Positions 21,914-29,131 of a stretch of DNA of 29,131 nucleotides are shown here, one piece after another. The translations under genes and the position numbers were made by a program. The notes under the pieces are model-generated. The model did no database searches. It was not told the origin of the DNA and worked only from the letters and a program-made list of their open reading frames with translations. Origin of the DNA: Polytrichum commune (taxonomy: Eukaryota > Streptophyta > Polytrichopsida > Polytrichales > Polytrichaceae); assembly GCA_950295325.1 (NCBI GenBank), contig CATNTY010000027.1, forward strand, positions 1-29,131. The letters are read 5' to 3'. Numbering within the stretch: the first letter of the stretch is position 1; each line of letters starts with the position of its first letter.

Positions 21914-22250
21914 GCTTGGAAACATTGTGTATGTTTGACAAATTTCATCTACCATTCAACTTCAAATCCAAAGTGCCACATGACGTTTTCAAGCACACGA
22001 AAATGAATGTCAGTTGAAATCTATATTTTCTTCTAAAATGTCACCTCAACGTCATATGTCTAGGGGCACATGTCATTTCAATTTCTAAATGTCAATCGAC
22101 CTGTGGTTTTTTCCTTCACGAGTCACACTACACGTCAAATTGTAAATCGTGTGTGTCAACGGACGTGCATTTGGTTTTTGTGCAAGTTTTTACATGTCAA
22201 ATGTCAAAAACTTGCAAAAACTTTGTCAAACATACACACTGCTTGGAAAC
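21914..22250. mobile_element. Mutator-type MITE, 317 bp, with 10-bp target-site duplication
   Basis: GCTTGGAAAC occurs at 21914-21923 and again at 22241-22250. Between them lies 21924-22240, which opens ATTGTGTATGTTTGACAAAT and whose reverse-complemented end reads AGTGTGTATGTTTGACAAAG, matching at 18 of 20 positions. A 9-10 bp target duplication with terminal inverted repeats is the signature of Mutator-like elements. The interior has no gene and shows repeated TGTCAA/TTGACA words. The perfect duplication suggests a fairly recent insertion. It would need a transposase from elsewhere; whether the pseudogene at 17079-19170 belongs to the same group is unknown. Confidence 0.75.
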
Positions 22251-22278
22251 CAATGGTCGGGGAGATTTTTGGGCATAC

Positions 22279-22392
22279 TAATCAGTCGAGATCCTAGTGT
22301 TTGCAAGCCCAACCGGTCACATGTTGACATCCTTCGGCTTTTCCTTTATTAAATTGGGGTATATTCTATAAATTCCTCTAAACTGATCAGTA
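22279..22392. repeat. Direct repeat D, left copy (~114 bp)
   Basis: This copy and 22823-22936 share GAGATCCTAGTGTTTGCAAG, CCGGTCACATGT, and a TTTCCTTTATTAAATTGGGG block running into TATATTCTATAAA, all at a constant 544-bp offset. Differences are scattered substitutions. The arrangement resembles terminal repeats of a very small LTR-type element (TRIM), but the ends are not clearly TG...CA and no primer-binding site was recognised. A segmental duplication is the alternative. Confidence 0.6.
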
Positions 22393-22822
22393 CGATAGAA
22401 ATACCGTAACCCATTAACCACCCTCTAGCCATGCACTAGACCGCCATCATAATGGTGAAGTGCCATTTCTGAAACAGATCATGGCTCGGCGGCAACTTCA
22501 ATGCGCGCACACTTAGTGTAACCACTGGGAGTCAAGTGTTAATGTACTCATGAGGTAACCGATTTAGGCGATGTTCTGTATGGAAATGCGGATTACCATG
22601 TTCGGTGCAGGGAGAATCTACTGAACGAGTAGGGGGTTGGACAACTTTCCACTTTGAAAAACTGTAGCATTTTTTTCTACAGGGCAGGAAAATACGAAAC
22701 AACTTGCATTCATTCTTCATGAATCCTTCTCATCTATCTTGGAAAATTATCTCACGATTGTCACACCAGATCTTCAATGCGAATGAATCACCTTATTTCC
22801 ACAAGCTTTGGTATTTCAACCT
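22393..22822. other. Sequence between the two direct repeats D
   Basis: The segment is 430 bp with a short minus-strand frame at 22532-22720 and no recognisable domain. CTGTAGCAT faces a TTTTTTCTACAG block near 22663-22682 in a small imperfect hairpin. No integrase, reverse transcriptase or gag motif was seen. Confidence 0.4.
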
Positions 22823-22936
22823 TAATCGGTTGAGATCCTAGTGTTTGCAAGTCCAGCCGGTCACATGTGGACACCCTCCGGGTTTCCTTTATTAAATTGG
22901 GGTATATTCTATAAACTCCTCAAAAACCGACCGGTA
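22823..22936. repeat. Direct repeat D, right copy (~114 bp)
   Basis: It matches 22279-22392 at a 544-bp offset. It runs into a CCGG-rich block, AAACCGACCGGTAATT, that also occurs at 28664-28690. Confidence 0.6.
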
Positions 22937-23591
22937 ATTCGTCCCGAAGTCTCCAACTTCAACCGGTGGTTAATTCTCAAACTCAACCGGTGTGTCCGGA
23001 ACTAACGGCCGGTTCTCCCTGACCGTAGGTGGAAAGAGTCCGGAATTCGGACTGATTAACGTGCCCAAATCTGCCCGGACACTGCACATAATAGGGACAC
23101 ACACATTACGCCATAATAATTTTGAATGAATTAGCTGCCCGGGATCCACAAAATCCAAAGGTGCCAGGCCCCCCCTGCCATTCCGGCCGGCCCCTCTTCC
23201 CTTTGCCTTCTGACAGTCTGTTATCGGCCGCAAATCCAATTAGTCAGAAGCCCAAGATAATGGCAATCTAGGGTCAACATCCCCTCCTTTCATGCCCATC
23301 CCCCCCCCCCCCCCCCCAAACACTATCATCCATCCATCCACTTCAAATTTTCATCCATCCAACACTTCAAACTAACGGCGTGGCGGAGTGGTGGGCCCCG
23401 GGTTTGGGGTTTGTGGTGTTATCCGGTTAGGTTTACACAATGGAGCTTGGTGTTGCATAAGCAAGAACCGGATTGGGAATTGGATATCCTTTGCTTTAGT
23501 TATGCCAACACTCAATAATACTATGGGTTCCAAGGAGTTTCCATGGACATCACAATTCCTAAGCCGTTAGTATGATTCTCGTAGGTGTTAT
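22937..23591. other. CCGG-rich tract, C18 run and short frames
   Basis: AACCGG/CCGG words are dense to about 23240, and GC content is higher than elsewhere. The minus frame 22970-23239 (89 codons, no ATG at its upstream end) gives a protein-like sequence without a known motif and could be a decayed exon. A run of 18 C lies at 23300-23317, followed by CATCC repeats. GGCGTGGCGGAGTGG near 23377 recalls the start of a tRNA, but no B box or cloverleaf follows. Confidence 0.4.
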
Positions 23592-23858
23592 TGAAAGGTT
23601 CCTTTGACAAGAGGAGATTGTGACATAGAGACTTATCTCCTTGTTCATCCAACATAATTATAGCATTGAAATGGTATGCAATTTGGACGTTGTTTTTCCC
23701 TAGTTTATTTAACACTAAAATGAAGTTCAAAGACTCGAAATGAATCTAGGTGATGTTAATTGAGATGAATCGAACACAAACATAAAGGGGGTCGAGGTTT
23801 GATGTTCGATAGTGAGAGGCATGCTTGTATTATGACAATTCCCTCTCGCCGATTCCTT
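23592..23858. mobile_element. Family C foldback MITE, copy C2
   Basis: The left arm (23592-23653) has GACAAGAGGAGATTGTGACA and CTTGTTCATCCAACA. The right arm (23789-23858) has the inverse pattern AGTGAGAGGCATGCTTGTAT and GACAATTCCCTCTCGCCGAT. The core includes GTTAATTGAGATGAATCGAA, matching TTATTTGAGATGAATCAATC of copy C1. Length is about 267 bp against 255 for C1. Non-coding; ends are approximate and no target duplication was resolved. Confidence 0.6.
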
Positions 23859-24394
23859 CTAGCGACTTGTCAACGTGAAACAAGGCAAAAAGTCGACTCT
23901 CAAAAATGTACACCATTGTGTGTCATGTATGATTGTTAACCCATAACTTCCCAAGCAACCAATTTCTGATTGATGGACGATTTCTTCCTTGCATTAACCC
24001 CACCTAACTCATTCATCCACAATTAATTTATCTACAAACATCATACCAACATGGATATCTACATATAGACACATGTACAATGCAATTTGTAGATGATTAG
24101 AATGTGTAAATATATGTCAAAGTGGGAAGTGGTCATGTTGTTGTTGTAGGGAGCTCATGTGAGGTGTTGACTCCAATCAATAGTTGCCACTTCGATGCAA
24201 GTTTTGCATGAACATCAAAGATGTTTATTTTGGTATAAGTGAAAGAAAAAAAATTGGTGTTCATGTAGAAATGGTTTTTGTGCTCACATCGACCGTTCAG
24301 CTCCACATTTGGACACTCTCGAATTTTTGAGGAATTCTTTGCATATATGTGATTTGAATTATGGGAGAACTGACATGCCCCAATTGCAAGGTGG
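23859..24394. other. Unassigned AT-rich stretch
   Basis: No open frame of note, no repeat ends and no RNA gene were recognised. Confidence 0.4.
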
Positions 24395-24680
24395 CTAGCC
24401 TATTGTGATTTGCACATTTTGGCAAGAGAATTCGCGTAGATGCTCAATTATTGAGTTGTTCCCATCTAGTGGACCACACAAGTTCAAAAGTCGACTTGAA
24501 TCGGTGGGAGACTTATGTACCACTTTGACGAGCACAACGATCTTCACTCCGATAATTGATACGATTCTATGATTCACAAGAACTTCAGTTCTTTTTAAAC
24601 AAATGACTAAGGGCAGGGTTTGGATTTGCTAATCGTCTTGATATTCCACACTATTTGGAAACTTTATTACCACGACAACA
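24395..24680. repeat. Dispersed repeat family G, copy 3
   Basis: It aligns with the right half of copy 1 (12290-12510) through GGGAGACTTATGTACCACTT, GAGCACAACGATCTTCACTC and GGTTTGGATTTGCTAATC. The minus frame 24395-24577 crossing it is not kept in the other copies. Confidence 0.45.
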
Positions 24681-25273
24681 AATTTCATGAATTCTCATTT
24701 TCCTACAGTTGTTGGAAAAAGTTAAAAGTTTTGTAATATGATTTTGACCCAAGGTAACTTGCATGGATAAAGCGACAACCTATTCTCAAATGCAACCTAA
24801 TTGCACATATCAATATAGGTGATTTCTAATTTCGATCAAGGTTGTACAACTAATAGACAAGCATTCATCCACTTGTTTGAGTCAACAATTTTGATAAGAG
24901 TGACTTTCTTCCCAAACTTACGTCATTCAACACCTTACGAATACAAGTCTCAAGTCATTTCATTCAATCGTGTCGCTTAGAAACACTTTACGTTTTAAAT
25001 CACTCTACTAGCGTAAATGATACGACGGGGATGTTGCTTTTGTTGCATGTGAGCCTCAATTCAAACTGCTCCCCTTCTTGAAGTGATTCATCAACCGGTT
25101 TCACGATTCAAATTCAAACCGCAAATTTGAAGTGAGCTTAGCCAACTCAAATTTCAAGCTCCACCCATCGATTCGGCCGGTTTGAATCAGCCAACGCTTC
25201 ACAAGGCTCATCCCTTTCCGTAGTACCTTCGCCTGATAAGATGGAACCCGGCGGCCACCGTCAACACGTGCAC

Positions 25274-25303
25274 AAAACCCTAAAACCCTAAAACCCTAAA
25301 CCC
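25274..25303. repeat. Interstitial telomere-like repeat, (AAAACCCT)3
   Basis: Three perfect AAAACCCT units are followed by AAACCC. The 8-bp unit is the TTTTAGGG form rather than the usual plant TTTAGGG. Short telo-box runs like this are also common in plant 5' untranslated regions, so this need not be a telomere relic. Confidence 0.8.
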
Positions 25304-25433
25304 GTGAGATATCTATTTTGTCGACAAGTGAGAATTATGCTTCCACCCCAACCCTAAAGTATAAACAAGCACACCTCTCATTCATCTAAAAACAAATGTT
25401 CGAAATAACAAATACAACGGAGTTTATCGATTG

Positions 25434-25469
25434 ATAGATGGATGGATGGATGCATGGATAGATAGATAG
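25434..25469. repeat. (GATG)n/(GATA)n microsatellite
   Basis: Four-base units GATG then GATA with one GCAT interruption. Confidence 0.85.
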
Positions 25470-25616
25470 TTCGACATTCAAAACATATTCTCAAATTTTG
25501 AAAATGGGTTAGTGAGACATGTTAGGAATGAAGCAACCACAACCTTCTAGCGAGATTTCATTTGAACGTAGGTATATGAAAGGTATGTACTCATATGCAA
25601 CAATCTTATCTAGCTC

Positions 25617-25837
25617 CACCGTTTATGGTATTTGGTGTCATTTACTATTCGGAGTTATGTTACTATTGCTATAATATTTTACTGGATATTTCATTTTTTA
25701 CCAACAAATGTCAAATTGGGTGTTTGGACACTATAGAACATTAACATTTTGTTTGGTAGAAAGTTTACACTAACAAGAAGTTGTTAAAGAAATCTGTAAC
25801 CCTGAATAGTAGGTGACATTGAATATCATAAACGGTG
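25617..25837. mobile_element. Family B MITE, copy B1 (reference copy)
   Basis: The 221-bp element opens CACCGTTTATGGTATTTGGT and continues GTCATTTACTATTCGGAGTT. The reverse complement of its right end opens CACCGTTTATGATATTCAAT and continues GTCACCTACTATTCAGGGTT. The terminal inverted repeats therefore extend about 40 bp at roughly 80% match. The interior is non-coding. A family A copy begins only 8 bp after the right end. Confidence 0.75.
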
Positions 25838-25845
25838 TTATGGTG

Positions 25846-25968
25846 TCTACATGAACTCATCCATTATGAAGGTAAACGTGCAAACATTTGTATTTAGATC
25901 GTTTGACTCTAAACATGGAATCAAAAACCCCAATTTCCTCAAGTTATGTTGAGTTGGAATGAATTGAC
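25846..25968. mobile_element. Family A MITE, copy A3 (right end lost)
   Basis: The left end TCTACATGAACTCATCCATT and the interior GAGTTGGAATGAATTGACCT match copy A2. The element then breaks off in the CT/AT microsatellite, with no right terminal repeat beyond it. Confidence 0.55.

Positions 25969-26011
<43 letters not shown>
25969..26011. repeat. (CT)11(AT)10 compound microsatellite
   Basis: A CT tract is followed directly by an AT tract. The short minus frame 25847-26035 with alternating Arg-Glu and Ile-Tyr is a translation of this tract and not a gene. Confidence 0.95.
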
Positions 26012-26737
26012 CTTTATTTTTACCTTGCCATACATAAATTACTGAGCTCAGTAAATATAATCTTTAAAGGGTAAGTACCTTAGGGTTAGAAGAGCTCTAC
26101 CTAACTATTGTCCGCCATAGATTCTGCTCATTGTATCTACGGACACGGTTGAAAACCTAATCTTATAATAAGAGCAAGGGCTTGAGAAAGTACCCTTTCA
26201 CTCAAAGGTTATATTGCACTAGGCGTTTATCTTTGGTAAACTCTGTGATTAGGGTAGAGGAAGTTAACTAGTGGGTGATTTAGGCTAAGTGCTTCAATCC
26301 GGCCCCACAAGAAACTTCAATGGCAAAGGAACAGGTAGAATACTCTTTTTTGGAGTATGTGGTAATGCAAAATCAATAGGTGTATTGTTGTATGATTGTG
26401 TGACATATATAACAATTGGGTTCTGCTGTTATTCACCTCGTGTACGTGACTAATCCTCATTTCTTGTTGGTTGCTTGTATGGGCACATGTGAGGCAGACC
26501 CTTCACAATTTTGAACGACATCCTTAGGTTTTGCTTATCTTTTTGGGTTCGTACACTTAGTGCTCATATACTGTATGTATTCCGTGATGAAGAAAGTGAA
26601 TACTTACACATATATTGATTATTGGGTTATATTTTGAAGTGCATATGGTGACAAAGGTCCTTTCAAGTTTTTGACTATAAGTTGTTTAGTACATACAAGG
26701 TGTGTAGAGTTAGTTGAGTATGAGTTGCATACAATAG
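26012..26737. other. Unassigned AT-rich stretch
   Basis: No open frame of note, no repeat ends and no RNA gene were recognised. Confidence 0.4.
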
Positions 26738-27180
26738 ATGGTGTCAACCCATGCACGGGGAGGTCACTTCATTGTCAAGTTGACACCACGTGCGGACAAA
26801 GTTTGCTACCCCTATATTACATGCCATATATAATTTTAAAATTTATGATATTTTTTCTACATATACATAACCATTGATAGTATCTTTTGTACATATATTT
26901 TTTAAATTTTTAGTCATCTTTATTTTTTTTAGTAAATTTTTAAGTTCAATTTTGTGTCATTCTAGTTAGAAACGGTATGTTTTATGAAAAAAAATCATCA
27001 AATTTAGTTACCACTTTTAAATATGTCATAGGTACTGTGTATATCTACTCATGAAAAAAAATTGATAAAATTTTTACCCATTTTGGTGGTGCAACTTACC
27101 AAAAGAAGATTTTTTTTGGCCGCACGTGGTGTTCAACTTGACAATGGAGTGATCCCCCCGTGAACCCATGGTTACACCAT
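26738..27180. mobile_element. Foldback/MULE-like element with ~75-90 bp terminal inverted repeats
   Basis: The left arm (26738-26815) contains CCATTGTCAAGTTG-like sequence as CATTGTCAAGTTGACACCAC followed by GTGCGG. The reverse complement of the right arm (27087-27180) opens ATGGTGTAACC, has a CACGGGG block at the same distance, then CATTGTCAAGTTGAACACCA and CGTGCGGCCAAA. The arms share long exact blocks and few indels. The 270-bp core is very AT-rich with T and A runs and no gene. Long arms and a non-coding core suit a MULE-type or foldback non-autonomous element. No clean target duplication was seen. Confidence 0.7.
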
Positions 27181-27384
27181 ATGATAGAGTTACTAAGACA
27201 TGCATTGTACTGAAATGAGGAGGGATCCCACCCACCCACCCGGGTTTTTGTTAATAGTACAAAGATATGTATATGAATGGAATGGCCTCTGTATGGAGGA
27301 TGTTTTCTGAATATGACTATGCTTGAATATAAGCTTAGTTCTTACCAAGAAATGCCCAACTCTCTTCTTGTAGGGCATTATTTT
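27181..27384. other. Short unassigned gap
   Basis: It contains a (CCCA)n patch at about 27228-27240. The minus frame 27193-27411 is unassigned. Confidence 0.4.
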
Positions 27385-27437
27385 TACTAGGCTTAGAGCC
27401 CATTCATCCACAATGGATGAGTGAACATGTATGCCAC
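27385..27437. mobile_element. Family A fragment, copy A4 (right end only)
   Basis: TACTAGGCTTAGAGCC and CATTCATCCACAATGGATGA then ACATGTATGCCAC match the right end of A2 (from about 2043 to 2089). I found no left end at the expected distance upstream. Confidence 0.5.
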
Positions 27438-28657
27438 AAAGCCTACGCCCAAGCCGTTGGGTGAATATTCACAACACCTACTCATCATGGGGGAGGACAA
27501 ACCTTGGGACAATGTTCATTACTATTGTAGATTCCGGGAATTGTCTATTTCTTACCAAAAACAACCTCTAATTCAAGATTAGAGACCTCAAATCATTATA
27601 TTGGGCTTAAGGGCCGGTTTACCCTCATATTAAGAGCCGTGACCATGAGAATCTAGAGGCCCTTAAGAATTATCCACATGTTGTACCATGGGAAATAGAA
27701 ATCTAATTTTGCAATTAATGGCTCCCCAATCTTGGGACCGCAACATGTGTTCGAGTTCGGGTCCCCACCATAGCAATATAATATTTCTAGCAGCCCATGA
27801 CAATTCAATTGATCGCCATGGCCCCTAGATTAGCGCTAGACCTACTAGTTTTTGACAGAGCGAACGCAACATCCATCATACCATGAACCGTTATCCACTT
27901 GTTGCCATGTAAGATGCCATGTAGATTTTTCATCCATTTGAAAACTCTTTGATCACTCATGCCTTCAAAGTCTACTGTAAACTAAACTTGGACTGTTTCC
28001 AACTCCTTGACCAATCACATAAGTTGTAGACCATGGGTCAAGGGCCCTCAAGCCTCTAGTAAAGTGACCCTACCTTGGGTTCCATCCATCAATAAAACCT
28101 ATAGAGGTTAGGTTTTCAACAACGACCCCTTGGTAGGTGTTATTAAACCAAGCAATTCCCTATCCAATGTCCAAGAAGACTCTTAGGCATTGCCACTCAA
28201 AACCCTAGTTCTTACCGGATTACAAGTTGTCAATCTTTCGGTTTTCTTTATTGGCTTTGTTTGTAGGACTAAGACTATGCATCGACTTCTTTGTTTTAGG
28301 AGCAAATTTCCTAACCACTTTGCATTCACACTTGGACGTTACTTGTTCTTGTTATTTTTGGTCAAGTTTATTTAATGTGGATGTTAACTATCTATCTATA
28401 TATATCTATATATAACTATAGTTATTTTGGTAGTTATTAATAATTTGTTTCTAAAAATCCGGGTGATAAATGAGTAACTTCAATCCTTGACCCGCATTTG
28501 AGAAGAAAGTGCTCAAAATCCAAGAAAGGTTTGATTATAAGCATAATAAATAGCCATGGACTGGCATGAGCAAAGTGGACAACTACAATTGTAATCTTTC
28601 ATAGTAAAGGATAGAGCCTTACGGTTCTACTGTTTTCTTGTTAATCTAAAGTTTATA
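27438..28657. other. Unassigned stretch with an imperfect inverted repeat
   Basis: CCATGGGAAATAGAAATCTA (27687 onward) is loosely mirrored at 27774-27803, forming an imperfect hairpin of about 117 bp. A (TATC)/(TA)n tract lies at 28389-28416. The overlapping plus frames 28190-28415 are hydrophobic, short and unassigned. Confidence 0.35.
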
Positions 28658-28735
28658 TCTTCCAAACCGACCGGCGATTTTCCCCAAAGCCTTGAACAAT
28701 AACCGGTTATTCCTCAAAACCCAACCACTTCCATT
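28658..28735. repeat. CCGG-containing repeat, relative of 22918-22990
   Basis: AAACCGACCGG is exact in both places, and the following 50 bp stay alignable through AACCGGTT and CTCAAAACCCAACC against CTCAAACTCAACC. It may be a piece of the same element as repeat D. Confidence 0.35.
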
Positions 28736-28993
28736 CACAACTACACAGTCGATTCGCCCCATTCATTATCCCCTGTCGAAAACCCGGCCCAAAAACCAAA
28801 AAGAAACCCACCGATCCAAAACCTCCCAACCCTACAAAACTTACTTACTAAATAAATCAATAAAAACGTCCACAATAAATAAAGAAGGCTCAGAAATAAA
28901 GGATGGCGGCGCACCCAAAATCTACGAGAGGTGTAGATACTAGAGGACCCCCCCTAGTTCTACCCCTGCGGGTAAATCGGGCCTCATCACAAT
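28736..28993. other. Short unassigned tract, A- and C-rich
   Basis: A Lys-rich plus frame at 28692-28943 (83 codons) runs through an AAAC-rich tract. It is probably composition-driven and not a gene. Confidence 0.35.
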
Positions 28994-29131
28994 GTACAGG
29001 GGGGTAAAACTGATGATGGGGCGGGTATACGACTAGTATACGGATACGGTGTATTTTTATCCCTCTATTCCGTATGATGGGGGAAAATACCCCCCACTAC
29101 GCCCAAGGTACAGGGGTAAGTAAAAATGATG
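28994..29131. repeat. Direct repeat pair, 114 bp apart, cut by the window end
   Basis: GTACAGGGGGGTAAAACTGA (28994) and GTACAGGGGTAAGTAAAAAT (29108) are followed by GATG in both. GTATAC near 29025 lies next to CTAGTATAC, a short palindrome. The second copy runs off the window, so tandem array and element end cannot be told apart. Confidence 0.45.

Larger units (their letters stand above)
24681..25616. other. Unassigned stretch with gene-5'-like patch
   Basis: At 25070-25310 the sequence is richer in CG and CCGG. It carries an ATG at 25241 that opens only 16 codons (MEPGGHRQHVHKTLKP) before a stop. With the AAAACCCT motifs just downstream it resembles a plant gene 5' region, but no exon follows. 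AAATTTGAA palindromic words cluster near 25120-25165. Confidence 0.35.

Noticed and set aside
23376-23450. tRNA-like start GGCGTGGCGGAGTGG
   Set aside because: No GGTTCGANTCC B box, anticodon arm or closing acceptor stem follows at the right distance.
25847-26035. Small protein with Arg-Glu and Ile-Tyr runs
   Set aside because: It is a direct translation of a (CT)n(AT)n microsatellite.
28692-28943. Lys-rich 83-codon plus frame as a gene
   Set aside because: It follows an AAAC-rich tract and overlaps a dispersed repeat; the composition alone explains it.

Overview
This is an AT-rich eukaryotic nuclear window with no intact protein-coding gene that I can support. The longest open frames are under 200 codons, most look like chance, and I see no tRNA, rRNA or CRISPR array. 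The best evidence for the source is transposon relics of plant type: a PIF/Harbinger element whose trihelix (Myb/SANT-like) ORF1 and transposase are both of the plant kind, and a Mutator-like (MULE) protein relic with a zinc-finger N-terminus and a SWIM zinc finger. I read the source as a land plant, probably a flowering plant, and this as repeat-rich intergenic DNA. Species cannot be told from the window.

Layout. Positions 1-4.2 kb hold a truncated repeat copy, a GC-rich foldback tract, and a cluster of miniature inverted-repeat elements (families A, B and F; family letters are mine). Positions 5.0-6.9 kb hold a family C foldback element, two diverged family B copies and a hairpin next to a C run. 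Positions 10.5-10.9 kb hold a 134-135 bp tandem repeat. Positions 12.2-12.5 kb hold one of four diverged copies of a dispersed repeat (family G). Positions 13.54-15.53 kb are a complete but dead PIF/Harbinger element with a TTA target-site duplication. Positions 17.08-19.17 kb are a MULE-like pseudogene on the minus strand. Positions 20.8-23.3 kb hold another G copy, a 317-bp Mutator-type MITE with a perfect 10-bp target-site duplication, and a pair of ~114-bp direct repeats in a CCGG-rich tract. Positions 23.6-27.4 kb hold family C, G, B and A copies and a 443-bp element with ~75-90 bp terminal inverted repeats. The last kilobase has CCGG-containing and G-rich repeats cut by the window edge.

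The window is therefore a mosaic of DNA-transposon debris. At least three mobilising systems seem to have been active here: PIF/Harbinger, a MULE-type system, and whatever moved families A, B and C. None of the transposase genes seen here is intact; the Harbinger transposase lacks its catalytic part, and the central (DDE) part of the MULE relic was not found. Runs of 11-18 consecutive C or G are unusually frequent.

All alignments were done by eye. Percent identities and family names need a computed search.
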